This document shows positions 1-14,954 of a stretch of 60,945 bases of DNA, piece after piece. Origin of the DNA: a virus. Under the pieces are notes generated by a model. It was not told where the DNA came from. It did not search any database and worked only from the letters and a program-made list of their open reading frames with translations. The stretch covers positions 1 through 60,945 of the IMG/VR virus record IMGVR_UViG_3300031784_000032; one strand, written 5' to 3'. A program made the translations under genes and the position numbers. How positions within the stretch are numbered: the stretch's first letter is position 1; each line of letters begins with the position of its first letter.

Positions 1-2996
<2,996 letters not shown>

Positions 2997-2997
<1 letters not shown>

Positions 2998-3473
2998 TGG
3001 CAGGGCCTTTGAGCGGACTATTAGGTTCAACGCTGTACTCTGACTTTGTAGTGTTTAATGCCTCTACCACTCCGACAAATAGTGTAACTGGTGGATGGTA
3101 TAACTTCTATACCGGAGGAACTGTAAATTCTATAATGTCTACTACCTCTACAACTGTAGGCTTACGGGCTCCGTACTGGTGTGATGGAGTTTTAGAAACT
3201 AACAACAATATAAATATGATTGGTGCTAAGTTTATACAAATTCAAGTTTCAGCTTCTGGAGTAAGCCCTCCTCATTTTTATGCAAGTTTCGGTTGGGCAA
3301 GAAGTTCTGGCGGCTATGACGGATTTTCACTTGGAAACCCTAGTGATGCAAACTACAGCATAAGAACTCATACAATTCCAGTTACTGGCGCGGGTAATGG
3401 AAAAATACGACTTTATGTAACAAACTCCGATGCTGGATTTGTAACCCTTCACTCTATAGTTTTGAAGTATTAG
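2997..3473 (+). CDS. Small protein of the fibre locus, unknown function
   Basis: The ATG at 2997 overlaps the TAA of the fibre gene (TAATG), which favours it over the in-frame ATG 30 bases upstream. The 158-residue product is rich in Ser, Thr, Gly and aromatic residues and predicted to be mostly beta strand, with no signal peptide, membrane segment or catalytic motif that I can recognise. Its place between two fibre genes suggests a fibre tip, adhesin or fibre-associated chaperone. That is inferred from position only. Confidence 0.7.
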
Positions 3474-3480
3474 GAGAAAA

Positions 3481-3813
3481 ATGTCAATTTGGGCAAAGAT
3501 AGACAATGATAAATATATCTCACGGGTGGTTGAAGTAGAGGAAACCATTGAAACTCCCACTGACTGGCTTTTTAGCAATTTTGGCGATGGCCCTTGGGTG
3601 GACATTTCTAGTAGCCGAATTAGCCCAAGTTTTAGTGAAAAAGCTGGAGTGTATGACAGCGTAAATAATGTTGTTTTTTCTCCCAACGTGTACCCTTCTT
3701 GGGTTTTAGATCAAGACAGCTTAACTTGGAATCCACCAGTTGAAGAACCACAAGACGAGAATGACTATGAGTGGGATGAAGATACCACGTCATGGAAACA
3801 AACAAATCAATAG
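3481..3813 (+). CDS. Small fibre-associated virion protein, marine-phage type
   Basis: The ATG at 3481 follows a good ribosome site, AGGAGAAAA. The 110-residue acidic protein starts with a W-A-K-I-D segment and ends in a PSWVLDQDSLTWNPP...YEWDEDTTSW region. That PSW-L-x-W-x-PP-x-W-D-E-x-x-x-x-W pattern recurs in small proteins found near tail fibre genes in many aquatic phages, where the function is unproven. The residue pattern is seen directly; the family assignment is from memory and unverified. Confidence 0.65.
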   Translation: MSIWAKIDNDKYISRVVEVEETIETPTDWLFSNFGDGPWVDISSSRISPSFSEKAGVYDSVNNVVFSPNVYPSWVLDQDSLTWNPPVEEPQDENDYEWDEDTTSWKQTNQ

Positions 3814-3845
3814 AAAATAGGCACAACTAGGCCTATGTAGTCTTA

Positions 3846-3860
3846 GCCTGCCTAAGGCTG
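3846..3860. other. Short inverted repeat upstream of the second fibre gene
   Basis: AGCCT, a 5-base GCCTA loop and AGGCT form a short hairpin in the 102-base gap before the next fibre gene. It has no T-run, so I do not call it a terminator. It lies just upstream of the promoter-like TATGGTAAAATATAG element. Confidence 0.3.
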
Positions 3861-3863
3861 TCC

Positions 3864-3878
3864 TATGGTAAAATATAG
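3864..3878 (+). promoter_or_regulatory. Putative promoter, GGTAAAATA-type -10 element
   Basis: TATGGTAAAATATAG lies about 40 bases upstream of the TTG start at 3916. The same core appears in gaps upstream of three other genes (14888, and on the minus strand at 38306 and 44924). No matching -35 hexamer is obvious, so it may be an extended -10 promoter or a site for a phage factor. Confidence 0.4.
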
Positions 3879-3887
3879 CTAGATCTA

Positions 3888-5486
<1,599 letters not shown>

Positions 5487-5487
<1 letters not shown>

Positions 5488-8471
5488 TGCCACAATTTTT
5501 ATCAAATTTTGACCAAGCTTTTACTCCTTCTCAAGAGTTTACTGATCCAGTAGCAAAATTTAGGGTGTCCACCCCACAAGCTCTTATTGATACCGACTTC
5601 GAGTATGGTATTCAGGGTACCAAGTGGGAAGCGTTGGCAATGACCAACAACAGACCATTTGCATTTAACTCAGCTATCCCGATCAAAAATGTTGCCTCTA
5701 TTTCCATGCCAGCAGGGTCTAAAACTGTAACCGTAACTCTCACACCTAACACAAAAACTGTAACAGCTATAAGCTTAGCAACTCCAGCTACGGGATACGT
5801 AACTTATACAACTAGCGCTGATCATGGTTTTACTATTGGAGAATATGTCAGCATTTCAGGTGTTACTGCTGCATATACTGGTTTATATCAAATTGTAGAA
5901 GTAGGGTCTGCCACAACGTTTTCAGTAGCAAACTCTAGCGTCGTTGCTGCCGGAGATCAGAGCGGAACCGCAATCTCCGGTTACGCTCCGCCAGACGGAT
6001 CAATTATAACTATTGTAGATACTTTAGTTAAGCCAGCAGATGGAACGTACCTAATTGAAGGTGGTGGAGGAACATCTCAGTTTACATACTATGCCACTGC
6101 AGAAAACAGTACATCTATAACATCTTTAGTTGACAGCAATAAAACCTCTATTTTTATAGCTCAGCCTTTCGCTTCAGCACCAATAGGAACCAATCCAACT
6201 GTAACATATACTGGAACAAAAGTTACTGTTGTAACTAGTGTCCCACACGGTCTGTCAATTGGAAACAATATCGCACTAACCGGAACAACCGCCGATACTA
6301 ACGCACCAAACGGCTCATGGACAGTCTCAACAGTATTAAATCCAACAACTATAGTATTCTACGCAGACGCTGAGCCAACAGGAACAATAGGTGGCACTGC
6401 AAAACTTTATGTTAGGCCTCAGGGGACATTTGCCCACAGGCCTTTTGATGGTGGAGTAATATTTTCAACAAATGGAAATTCTAATAATCAGCAGGCAATT
6501 AGACAAACTAGACGTTACTTCCGTTACCAGTCAGGTAAAGGAATTCAGTATAGCTCCGGTAGCCTACTTAAGCCATCTTTTCAACTAGATGAGCTGTCCG
6601 CCGATGGTGACACAATTACAATTCAAACAAAAGAACAACACAATCTGGTTCCAGGTGTACAGATAAACATCATTAACTCAGATACTACTGACTACAACGG
6701 TACTTATTTAGTGGACTCAGTTCTTACATATAATAGATTTACAGTAAAGACAACCCTACCTCTACCACCAAACGCAACTGGACGATATTACATTACGGTA
6801 AGTCAGTGGACTGGATCTGTTGTTAGAGTTGGTCTTTTTGATGAGCAAAATGGAATATTTTTTGAATACGATGGTAAAAAATTATATGCCGTACAAAGAA
6901 GCTCCACGTATCAGATTTCTGGTAGGGTAACTGTCACTAATGGGGGAAACACCGTAGCACAGTCTGGACCAGACTTTCCGACAAGCTTTACTAATCAATT
7001 AAATCCAGGAGATTACATAGTCCTTAGAGGACAATCGTACAAAGTTTTAAGCATTGAAAGTGATACAAGTCTTACCATTTCTCCGTCCTACCGAGGACTG
7101 TCAGCTACAAATGTTATAGTTTCTAAGACAGTTAACAAGAAAATTCCTCAAGATCAGTGGAATATAGATAAAGTAGATGGCACCGGGTATTCTGGCTACA
7201 ATTTAGACTTAAACAGAATGCAAATGTTCTTTATTGACTACTCTTGGTATGGTGCTGGTGCCGTCCGCTGGGGCCTTAGAACAACCGATGGTGAAGTCAC
7301 ATATGTACACAAAGAAGCAAACAATAACGTAAATCTAGAAGCTTACATGCGTTCTGGTAACTTGCCAGGAAGATACGAAACAAACACCATACCAGTGTAT
7401 ACAAAAATATCTGCAAACTTAACTACATCAGATACTACACTTTATGTTGACTCTACTGCCGAATTCAACCAGTCAGGAACTTTGGTAGTTAGAAACGGCA
7501 CTAAAGTAGAGCTAATGAATTATGCTAACAAAACTGCAACATCATTTACTGGATTAACTCGCGTAAAGACCGGAAACCCATCAGTAGATTTAACAATTGC
7601 GGTGGGGTCATCGGTAGGAACAGTATTTGATGAAGCTGACCTAGCAAACGTTCAAATTGGACAAAGAGTAATATCTAACAGCTTCCCAGAAGGAACATTT
7701 GTAGTTGGAATATCTGGAAGCGTTATAACTTTTAGCAAGGCAGCTACTAGTTTGAATCCTCCTGCAGTAATTTTTGCCCCAATGAGCGACATACCTCAAG
7801 CATTTACGTACCTAGAGCAGTCGCCAGTAATAGTAGAAAACGCTTACCCGCAGTTCTCTCCAACAGTCTCCCACTGGGGAACGTCGGTAATTATGGACGG
7901 TGGCTATGATGATGACAAGTCCTTAGTTTTTACTTATGGACAGCGAAACAGCATAACAATTGCACCTAACATAACTAGATCATTGTTTTCAATACGAATA
8001 GCTCCATCCGTTGATAATGGTTTAATTAGCGAGTTTGGCGGCAGAGAAGTTGTCAATAGAATGCAGCTAACCCTAAGAAGCCTAGGAATATCTGCAAGAA
8101 CTAGTGGAAACTTCCTTGTACGGGCAATTCTAAATGGAGTTCCAGCAACCAGCCAGTCTTGGACTGACGCTACCGGTAATGCTGGAGCTCAGGCCAACTC
8201 CTCACTCGCACAGATTGCGGACTACAGCTCTAGGGATATACCTATTCTTGGAGGAGAAGTAGTAGCAGGATACTTTGTAGCTGGAACTGGAAGTTTGGAT
8301 TTAGATCTAGTTAGAGATTTAGGTACATCTATTCTTAGCGGCGGAGTGTCTCAAGTAAATCAACAGATTTACCCTGACGGGCCGGACGTTCTTACTATTG
8401 TGGTTACAAATACTGGAACTATTAATGCTCAGCTGCTTGGACGTATTTCCTGGACTGAAGCACAGGCATAG
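5487..8471 (+). CDS. Large tail/baseplate-associated structural protein
   Basis: The ATG at 5487 overlaps the previous TAA and has GGAG upstream; the earlier in-frame ATG at 5472 lies inside the previous gene. The 994-residue product begins [12 protein letters not shown] and contains [24 protein letters not shown] near residues 25-50. It then carries at least three copies of a small beta module of the form HG-F/L-x-x-G-x-x-V/I-x-I...NG-x-Y/W-x-V...F-V, near residues 105-150, 245-290 and 390-430. The rest is beta-rich with no catalytic motif. I judge it a baseplate-like or fibre-anchoring virion protein from position and modules. The exact role is unknown. Confidence 0.65.
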
Positions 8472-8473
8472 TA

Positions 8474-9544
8474 ATGGTTGATATAAATTTTCCAAATAGT
8501 CCAGATGTTGGAGATAAGTATATTGTCTCTGGCAAGGCTTGGATTTGGAACGGTTCCGTTTGGGATATTTTTGGAGCCATATCTGTAGGACCGCAGGGGC
8601 CTACTGGACCAACATCAACAGTCCCAGGTCCAACCGGTCCCAGCGGCCCAGTTGGATTTACAGGACCTACAGGACCTACTGGACCGAGCGGGCGAGACGG
8701 CTCTGGCGTAACAATACTTGGAACACTAGCTAATACCGGGCTTCTTCCAAGCAGCGGTAATACCATTGGCGATGCTTATGTAATTTCAGGAAACCTGCAT
8801 GTTTGGGATGGATCTGCTTGGCAGAACGTAGGACCTATTGTAGGACCAACTGGACCTACAGGACCTACAGGCGCAAGAGGTTCGGACTCAACTGTAGTTG
8901 GACCTTCTGGACCGACTGGTCCAACTGGTCCAACTGGTGCAGATGGAGTCGGATATGATGGAATAACTTTAGCAATAGCTAGCTTTGTAGGGGACACTTT
9001 AGTCGGAGACTTGAACGAAGTTGGCGCTTTAGTGAGTGGATCTACGGTTAGAATTATCTCTAATGCTAACCCTCTTGTCTACGCAGACGGAACTATATTT
9101 TCTTTAACTGGAAATGAAGTTTCTATATCTATTTTCTTTAATGAAACAGGTGGAACGCTAGCATCGTTGGTTAATCCAAAAGTTACACTCTCTGCTAGAC
9201 AAGGACCTACGGGTGCTACAGGTGCCGCCGGGAATACGGGTCCTACAGGCCCAACTGGCGCTGCTTCCACTGTTGAAGGCCCCACTGGACCTACCGGCCA
9301 AAGAGGAGAAACAGGGCCCACAGGCGCAACAGGACCAACCGGCTCTCAAGGCAACACTGGAGGCCCTGGAGTTGTTGCGGCATCGCTTCCAATTTCTTAT
9401 GATGATGCAACACAAGTTGTAAGCATGTCATCAGGTTTTGTGTACTACACTACCGGTGCTACATATAGAAAACTTTATGTTGGTCTACAACCAACTGGTC
9501 CAACGGGCACCATCCAAGTTGGAGATGTCTGGATTCAGGTATAG
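8474..9544 (+). CDS. Collagen-like tail fibre protein 3
   Basis: The ATG at 8474 lies two bases after the previous stop. The 356-residue protein opens [20 protein letters not shown] followed by WIWNGSVW, parallel to the gene at 3916. It then alternates collagen-like GPT/GAT stretches with an [19 protein letters not shown] module (about 95-115) and a 70-residue non-repetitive domain (about 155-235). The C-terminus is a short [14 protein letters not shown] segment. It is the smallest of the three collagen-like genes. Role as fibre or fibre accessory is inferred from composition and the operon. Confidence 0.8.
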   Translation: MVDINFPNSPDVGDKYIVSGKAWIWNGSVWDIFGAISVGPQGPTGPTSTVPGPTGPSGPVGFTGPTGPTGPSGRDGSGVTILGTLANTGLLPSSGNTIGDAYVISGNLHVWDGSAWQNVGPIVGPTGPTGPTGARGSDSTVVGPSGPTGPTGPTGADGVGYDGITLAIASFVGDTLVGDLNEVGALVSGSTVRIISNANPLVYADGTIFSLTGNEVSISIFFNETGGTLASLVNPKVTLSARQGPTGATGAAGNTGPTGPTGAASTVEGPTGPTGQRGETGPTGATGPTGSQGNTGGPGVVAASLPISYDDATQVVSMSSGFVYYTTGATYRKLYVGLQPTGPTGTIQVGDVWIQV

Positions 9545-9547
9545 CTT

Positions 9548-11218
9548 ATGGCCATTAGGGACGTTGGCGATTTACTTGGATCAAACAGAGTAGGGTTTAA
9601 CACAAGAACTAGAACTATCCCTGCTATCACAAACGCAACTTTAAACATAAACGGCAACAGACCAATTATGCTTTATGCTCTGCGCGCAGCTGCCAACGGA
9701 TACATAAACTCTAGAGGACTTAGACTTGCAATTTCTGGAGGAGGGCTATCCTCACAGATAGAGACCAACGTTGCATCGATCTCAGCTACAACTTCTACGC
9801 AGGGCACATTTATTCCAACTGTTCATACTCTAACTGGACTGCCAAACACAATAGTAACTAGCCCCACCGGCAACTTTACAATTACTATTTATGCTCACCT
9901 CAGTGGATCTAACACTTCTTCACTAACAAATAACGTTATAGAAACTGGGACTACAACAGACGACCTAAGAATAGGAAATACTTCATCTACCAACTACTGG
10001 GTTGGCTATGGGTACTACATGGTGCCAACAGCACCCCAGTCCCCCTCTGTTAGCTTCTCTGCTACTACTGCAACTCTTAGTTGGACAGCTCCAAGTAGTA
10101 ATGGTGATACTGCTATAACGAGCTACACAATAGAATACACTACATTCCCCGGGTTTGATGCTGGTCAAGTTTTTACAACAACAACTACTAATACATCAAT
10201 AGATATTGGTGTTGGAGCATATGCAACTTGGTACTTTAGAGTTTATGCAACTAATGCTGTAGGAAGCTCTCAAAGATCAGTCATTGTTAGTGACACAACA
10301 GACTCTCCTCCATCTTGGAACACTACATCAGTAAACGATATTGCCAGAGTAGGGTCAGCGTATAGCAGGACTTTGTCTGCCAATGATACATTTTCTACAG
10401 GATACTCCCTAGGAAGCGGGACTCTACCGGGAGGAGTACTCCTATCTTCATCTGGAGTTCTCTCAGGAGTCCCCACGGCTGGAGTGTCACAGGCATTCAC
10501 CTTTAGAGTAGATGCCACTGGTGCTGGCGGAACCACACGTTCAAATACTTTTACTATAAACAGAAAACAGCCTCTCTGTGTGTGGACAGACAATGTATTA
10601 AGTACGGATCTAAGAATTGGAGTCGCGTACTCTGATTCTGTAGCTGCAAGCAGCGCTTCAACATATACTGCCACCGGGTTGCCTCAAAACGGCATACAGC
10701 TACTAGCTGGTGGAGTAGTTAGTGGAACACCTACATCGACTTCAAGTTTTTCTTTTACAATAAACGCAGCTAACTCTGATGGAGATTTTATATCTCAAAG
10801 CTTTACGTTCACTCCTAAAGCAGCGCTAGCTGTTTGGACAGACAATACTTTAGCTACAGCAACAGTTAAAGTTGGACAGTCCTATTTAGATGGAGTTTCT
10901 GCAACTAACGCTGTAAGTTACGCGATACAAAGCGGAGCTTTACCTGATGGAGTAGAGTTAGACACCGTTTCTGGAGAAATATCTGGAACGCCTACTACCG
11001 TAGGAACTTACACTTTTACTGTTAGCGCCACTAACGCATCCAGCGAGTCTATATTTACCGGGTCTCTTGTCATAACTGTTGAGCCTGGAGGAGCTGGCAA
11101 GGTTTGGAATGGATCCACTTGGGTTCAGGCTCCGTTTAAGGTGTGGAATGGCTCCACTTGGGTAGAGGCTCCGGCAAAGGTGTGGAATGGCTCAGTATGG
11201 GCCGATCCGACAGCCTAA
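9548..11218 (+). CDS. Fibre-locus protein with FN3 and three Ig-like (He_PIG) repeats
   Basis: A 556-residue protein starting at ATG 9548, four bases after the previous gene. Residues 1-160 are an unknown beta-rich domain. Residues about 160-250 form a fibronectin type III domain (PTAPQSPSVSF...ATLSWTAPSSNGDTAITSYTIEY...WYFRVYATNAVG). Three putative Ig repeats of the He_PIG type follow, each carrying a (L/A)PxG(V/I)xL...G-x-(I/V/L)-SG-(T/V)-P core. The last 40 residues are three copies of KVWNGS(T/V)W, the same Trp motif that dots the collagen-like genes. These domains usually bind surfaces or carbohydrate, so an adhesive role in the tail tip is likely. It ends the plus-strand fibre block and is convergent with the next gene. 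Confidence 0.75.
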   Translation: MAIRDVGDLLGSNRVGFNTRTRTIPAITNATLNINGNRPIMLYALRAAANGYINSRGLRLAISGGGLSSQIETNVASISATTSTQGTFIPTVHTLTGLPNTIVTSPTGNFTITIYAHLSGSNTSSLTNNVIETGTTTDDLRIGNTSSTNYWVGYGYYMVPTAPQSPSVSFSATTATLSWTAPSSNGDTAITSYTIEYTTFPGFDAGQVFTTTTTNTSIDIGVGAYATWYFRVYATNAVGSSQRSVIVSDTTDSPPSWNTTSVNDIARVGSAYSRTLSANDTFSTGYSLGSGTLPGGVLLSSSGVLSGVPTAGVSQAFTFRVDATGAGGTTRSNTFTINRKQPLCVWTDNVLSTDLRIGVAYSDSVAASSASTYTATGLPQNGIQLLAGGVVSGTPTSTSSFSFTINAANSDGDFISQSFTFTPKAALAVWTDNTLATATVKVGQSYLDGVSATNAVSYAIQSGALPDGVELDTVSGEISGTPTTVGTYTFTVSATNASSESIFTGSLVITVEPGGAGKVWNGSTWVQAPFKVWNGSTWVEAPAKVWNGSVWADPTA

Positions 11219-11245
11219 TTAGCAGTAATTTAACTTATAAGACTA

Positions 11246-12037
11246 CTAATCTCGGTTAGCTTTAGTTATCTCACTAACACGTGAAGACAGCTCTAAAGAA
11301 TGAGAAAAACTACCAACAAATCTAAAAGATCCAGACTGTTGTACTTTCACCCATGGAGCAACCCAAACGTCTTCACCTAACGATCTCCAATTATTGCAAA
11401 AATTAAAGTCTTCAAAAATTAAAATATTTTCATCGTTTTTTGAGGTGTAGAAGTACTCACACACCTCTTCTTTGTCTTCACTAGACATTGAGCTATTTAT
11501 ATAAGAGCTACATAAAGACTTTAACTTCTCTAAAGACTCTTTTGATATGTACATCAAATTAGAAGATATTGTCTTAACTTTAAATGGGGTGTTTAAAGAA
11601 AAATTAATTTCGTCCCCCGGGAGAAACTCTAAAGAAAAAGATCCAGAATACAACTCCAAGTTGTCGCGTCCCATTAAAGCAGCGCTTCTCACTTGATCCC
11701 AATTTACATATTTAGTTGGAGAGGCTGCAGCTATGACGTTTTTACCACTTTTAATCATATCTACTACATCTTTAGGGTCAAAACTTTGGTCAGGAGAGAC
11801 TAAAAGCACTCCATGCAAATTTGGCTCCTTTAGTGCCACACTTATTAGGAAGTTTTTTGCTTTAGACGTAGAAATAGGATCCATGGAGCTAATGGTGTAC
11901 GGACTATATCCCTGTTCTTCTAGAGAAGATACAAGCTCAGTAATACTCTTCATATACTGAACATCTACACTTCCACCGGGCAGCGCAGTGCAAATAGCGA
12001 TAGACTTTCTATCTAATATTTGTGATTCTTTTTCCAT
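11246..12037 (-). CDS. Glycosyltransferase-like protein (GT-A-like fold suspected)
   Basis: The 263-residue ORF starts at ATG 12037 with AGAGGT upstream. Its N-terminal half reads IAICTALPGGSVDVQYMKSI...DPISTSKAKNFLISVAL...LHGVLLVSPDQSFDPKDVVDMIKSGKNVIAA, matching the layout of small phage proteins annotated as GT2-like transferases: A-x-P, x-x-R/K-N, then a DxD-like segment. Here the expected D-x-D is S-P-D, so catalytic competence is uncertain. The C-terminal 100 residues are unlike anything I recognise. It faces the fibre genes across a 27-base gap, which fits a role in modifying fibres or the host surface. Function is inferred. Confidence 0.5.
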   Translation of the reverse strand: MEKESQILDRKSIAICTALPGGSVDVQYMKSITELVSSLEEQGYSPYTISSMDPISTSKAKNFLISVALKEPNLHGVLLVSPDQSFDPKDVVDMIKSGKNVIAAASPTKYVNWDQVRSAALMGRDNLELYSGSFSLEFLPGDEINFSLNTPFKVKTISSNLMYISKESLEKLKSLCSSYINSSMSSEDKEEVCEYFYTSKNDENILIFEDFNFCNNWRSLGEDVWVAPWVKVQQSGSFRFVGSFSHSLELSSRVSEITKANRD

Positions 12038-12054
12038 AGTATATACCTCTTTTA

Positions 12055-14757
12055 CTAAAACGCACCGCTAGAGTGTCTAGCCATTCCAGACCAGTCAATC
12101 ACTTCAGGTTCAGCAACTAACCTAGGGAACGTCGAGTAGCCGTGAAGAGCTGCTTTAGCTCCCTGACCAACTAATCCCATGGCCCTATCGTCAATTTTAC
12201 GGTGGAACGCTATCTGAGTCATAGCTCGTTCTCCTCGTTTATCACTCCACTGTCTATAGAGACTGTATAGCTCACCCATAGGAATAGACGCACCTTCAGA
12301 CTTTTTAGTCTCTTCTTCGAAGAATAGACCAATTCTATCTTCATTTTTGCGATAAATGTCAGCAGCATCTCTTACGACAGAGCACCAGCCAAGGGGGTCT
12401 TTAGCAGAAGAATTTAGATATTTGATCGCACCATCAACTGCCCAGGCTAGGACTGCAGGCAATCCACCATCAGGATCTGATAGATATGGACGTAGCTCTG
12501 TGTCAGGATTTTCCGGGATGCTAGTTAGGGGGATTGGCCTAAGTCTTCGCCACATAGCATCGTCATTAATGATTGGCCTGTGGTTAGTTGTGATCCAGAG
12601 CTTGCCCTGAGACGTAAACTGGAATGGACGCTCTCCAGGAGATCGACCTTGAAGTGTTCCAGAACCAGTCATCTTCTTGACTTGGTTTTCCTTGAGACGC
12701 TCTGATTCTGGAAGTTCATCTACCCAAATCATACGGCGGCCCCTAAGCTCCGCCATGTGATACTCATCTGTCCTATTTGCCTGACCGTCTCCAGCAGCCA
12801 ACACGCTTGGATCTAGAGTCCAAGAATAGCCTTTGGTTCCTAGGGCATTTACTATAGTCTCAACAAATGTTGTTTTACCGGACCCTGGAGGTCCGTAAAC
12901 AAGGAACAAAGCATCTTGATTGTTTAGCCCAGTGAGCGTGTACCCCACTGCCCTCTGTAGCCAATCTTGAAACTCTTTGTCGCCTTTGGTTGCAAAGTCT
13001 AAGAACTGCTCGAAACGAACGTTCCTAAGTCCTGGATTGTAGGCAACAGGAGCTCTTCTAGTTATATACAGATCTGGTCTACCAGTTAAAAGTTCGCCAC
13101 TTCTAAGATCTACTACACCGTTGCTAACTCCAAGTAGGTGACTATCGCCGTCCCACTGTTCTACAGGAACAACAACTCGTTTGTCAGACACGGCGCTTTT
13201 AATCATGTTTGAGATACGAGTATTAGATTTTGCCTGTTTTGCCCAGTTTATAAGCTCATTTATTTTAGGGTCTTGAATGTCGTAGTTACTAACTTCTCCA
13301 GCAATAACTGGTGCAATTCTTTTGGCCATTTCTTGAAGCTTTAGGCTCTCCAGGTCAGGCTCCCAATAGTTACCATCCCAGTGGAACCAGCCTAAGCCAG
13401 GAGTATATTTAATTGCTGATTGATAGGTATCTACAAGTCTTCGGCTATTTCCAACATCAGTAAAGCTTCGGTTCCCGGGAGTACCTCCGTCTTCAGCATC
13501 TACAGCATCTTGATCTTCTGGCAGCTGCATATTTCCGCCACCTATTGCGTCAGTCACTGACATTCCACTCCGAACAAGAGCAGACATTCGATCACCAACA
13601 GAAGAAGAGTTTGTTACCTTTTTAGGAGAACTATCTGTAGGAATAAGTTCAGCTTCTATTTCTAACGGATCAGTCTCGCCCTTCTGGGTTATGGCCGGCT
13701 TAGATGCTACGCCTTCTAGCTGAGACTTTTCAGCCCAAGTCTGACCGTTAGTTTTTCTCCAATGTTCGGAAAGTCCCGCCCACTTTAAGTCAATGATTGG
13801 GTTGTCTCTAACAAAGTCAATTGCACGGTGGACGTGCATAAGCAGAGAGTTTGGACCCTCTAGATGCATTGGAGGACTAATCTTTTCAGCGTTAAGCCTG
13901 ATTAAAGTTGTCTCAATAAAGTTTCTAGATACATCATCAGTTCCGTACCTGTTGGCTAGAGCGCATGCTAGGTGGTATATCCCTACAGCTCGATTTCCCT
14001 CTTGGAAGCCCTCTTCCATAATTTTATCGATATCAACTTTTTCACCGGCATACTCTAATTCTCCAAAGGCGCTCCAGTCGCCTTTCTTAAGACGAGTAGA
14101 TCCCCCCGACGCACTTCTAAGACTTGTCTGTCTAATTACCGCGAGAAGTTCTTCTGGTGCCTCGGCGATTTCAATTTGTGCTGGAGAGTGACCTGGCTTC
14201 CACTGGTAGTTAACACCAGAAAAGTGGCGCGACGGTGCAAGAAGAATGTAGCCATTGTGCTTTACGTCGATGCCGTCAAGACCAACTTTTTTAAAGTTAG
14301 AAATAAACTTTTCATTCGGGTTGCATTTATAAATAAGGTGTCTACCGCGAACCTCACCAATACCGCGCTCACCGGCGTATAGTCCAGTAATTGCTTCTAC
14401 AGTTGGAGGAAGCTCTCCTTTAGCAAGCTCTTCAAGTTTAAGAAAAGATGTGTCCCCACCATTTCGTGGATCAACATCAATTACTAAAAATCCAGACTCT
14501 CTAGCAAAAACGCCAATATTGTAATCTGGATTAGATTCCCACCAAGAAGCAATTTTGTCTGGATCTGAAGTGGCTTCGGTGTGCCAAGCGTGTATGGCTG
14601 GGTGTTTTCCTGCATCTTTTATTTCTGGATGACTTTTACCACAAGTACATTTGCCCCCGACAACACCGTGGACTGGAAGAATTTTCCACCCTTTACTGGC
14701 GTACCAAGCGGCACCGCTACCTAATCTGCCGCCAGCAGCAGAATCTACTTCTCCCAT
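12055..14757 (-). CDS. Bifunctional primase-polymerase / SF3 helicase
   Basis: Predicted to prime and unwind phage DNA. I chose ATG 14757, giving 900 residues, because AGAGG sits 5 bases upstream; a TTG at 14826 would add 23 residues without a ribosome site and overlap the putative promoter. The N-terminal third is a prim-pol domain: GAAWYASKGWKILPV, a CTC...H metal-binding segment, VIDVDPRNGG (catalytic acidic motif), GRHLIYK and GIDVKHNGYILLAPS. A D5_N-like helical region follows (about 465-545). The helicase core has Walker A GPPGSGKTT (about residue 620), Walker B RRMIWVDE and the sensor-like LWITTNHRP. This is the P4/D5 replicase layout. The DNA polymerase gene lies 11 kb away on the same strand. 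Confidence 0.9.
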   Translation of the reverse strand: MGEVDSAAGGRLGSGAAWYASKGWKILPVHGVVGGKCTCGKSHPEIKDAGKHPAIHAWHTEATSDPDKIASWWESNPDYNIGVFARESGFLVIDVDPRNGGDTSFLKLEELAKGELPPTVEAITGLYAGERGIGEVRGRHLIYKCNPNEKFISNFKKVGLDGIDVKHNGYILLAPSRHFSGVNYQWKPGHSPAQIEIAEAPEELLAVIRQTSLRSASGGSTRLKKGDWSAFGELEYAGEKVDIDKIMEEGFQEGNRAVGIYHLACALANRYGTDDVSRNFIETTLIRLNAEKISPPMHLEGPNSLLMHVHRAIDFVRDNPIIDLKWAGLSEHWRKTNGQTWAEKSQLEGVASKPAITQKGETDPLEIEAELIPTDSSPKKVTNSSSVGDRMSALVRSGMSVTDAIGGGNMQLPEDQDAVDAEDGGTPGNRSFTDVGNSRRLVDTYQSAIKYTPGLGWFHWDGNYWEPDLESLKLQEMAKRIAPVIAGEVSNYDIQDPKINELINWAKQAKSNTRISNMIKSAVSDKRVVVPVEQWDGDSHLLGVSNGVVDLRSGELLTGRPDLYITRRAPVAYNPGLRNVRFEQFLDFATKGDKEFQDWLQRAVGYTLTGLNNQDALFLVYGPPGSGKTTFVETIVNALGTKGYSWTLDPSVLAAGDGQANRTDEYHMAELRGRRMIWVDELPESERLKENQVKKMTGSGTLQGRSPGERPFQFTSQGKLWITTNHRPIINDDAMWRRLRPIPLTSIPENPDTELRPYLSDPDGGLPAVLAWAVDGAIKYLNSSAKDPLGWCSVVRDAADIYRKNEDRIGLFFEEETKKSEGASIPMGELYSLYRQWSDKRGERAMTQIAFHRKIDDRAMGLVGQGAKAALHGYSTFPRLVAEPEVIDWSGMARHSSGAF

Positions 14758-14793
14758 AAAAACCTCTACGTCATTAAAAACACCAGTAAGAAC

Positions 14794-14821
14794 ATCATAC
14801 ACAGAATAGGTTCGAATGCAA
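14794..14821 (-). promoter_or_regulatory. Candidate sigma-70-type promoter for the primase gene
   Basis: On the minus strand TTGCAT is followed after 16 bases by TATGAT, close to the -35/-10 consensus. It lies about 40 bases before the ATG at 14757 and inside the longer reading frame that begins at 14826. A transcript from here would exclude the longer start. The evidence is sequence resemblance only. Confidence 0.35.
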
Positions 14822-14887
14822 ATCAAAACCGAAGAATTTTGCCACCAATTTAATGGCTAGCATAAGCATTTAAATAGCAGAAACCAT

Positions 14888-14926
14888 ACTAGGGTAAAAT
14901 AGTTAAAGCACAAATCTAATTGTGCT
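14888..14926 (+). promoter_or_regulatory. Putative promoter (GGTAAAATA element) with 5' UTR hairpin
   Basis: ACTAGGGTAAAATAG at 14888-14902 matches the element seen before genes at 3916, 38229 and 44806. Directly after it, AGCACAA (14907-14913) and TTGTGCT (14920-14926) form a 7-bp hairpin with a 6-base loop. Both sit in the divergent gap between the primase gene and the plus-strand gene at 14955. Confidence 0.4.
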
Positions 14927-14954
14927 CAAACCTCATAGGAATTTAGTATAGTCT

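Noticed and set aside
3484-3826. Plus-strand gene and overlapping minus-strand ORFs as a toxin-antitoxin-like pair
   Set aside because: The minus-strand frames lack ribosome sites and fall within the well-supported 110-residue virion-type gene. They are shadows.
14808-14825. TTCGAA within GGTTCGAATGC, resembling a tRNA T-loop
   Set aside because: The flanking bases do not form the T-stem or an acceptor stem, and it falls within the primase upstream region. No tRNA could be folded.
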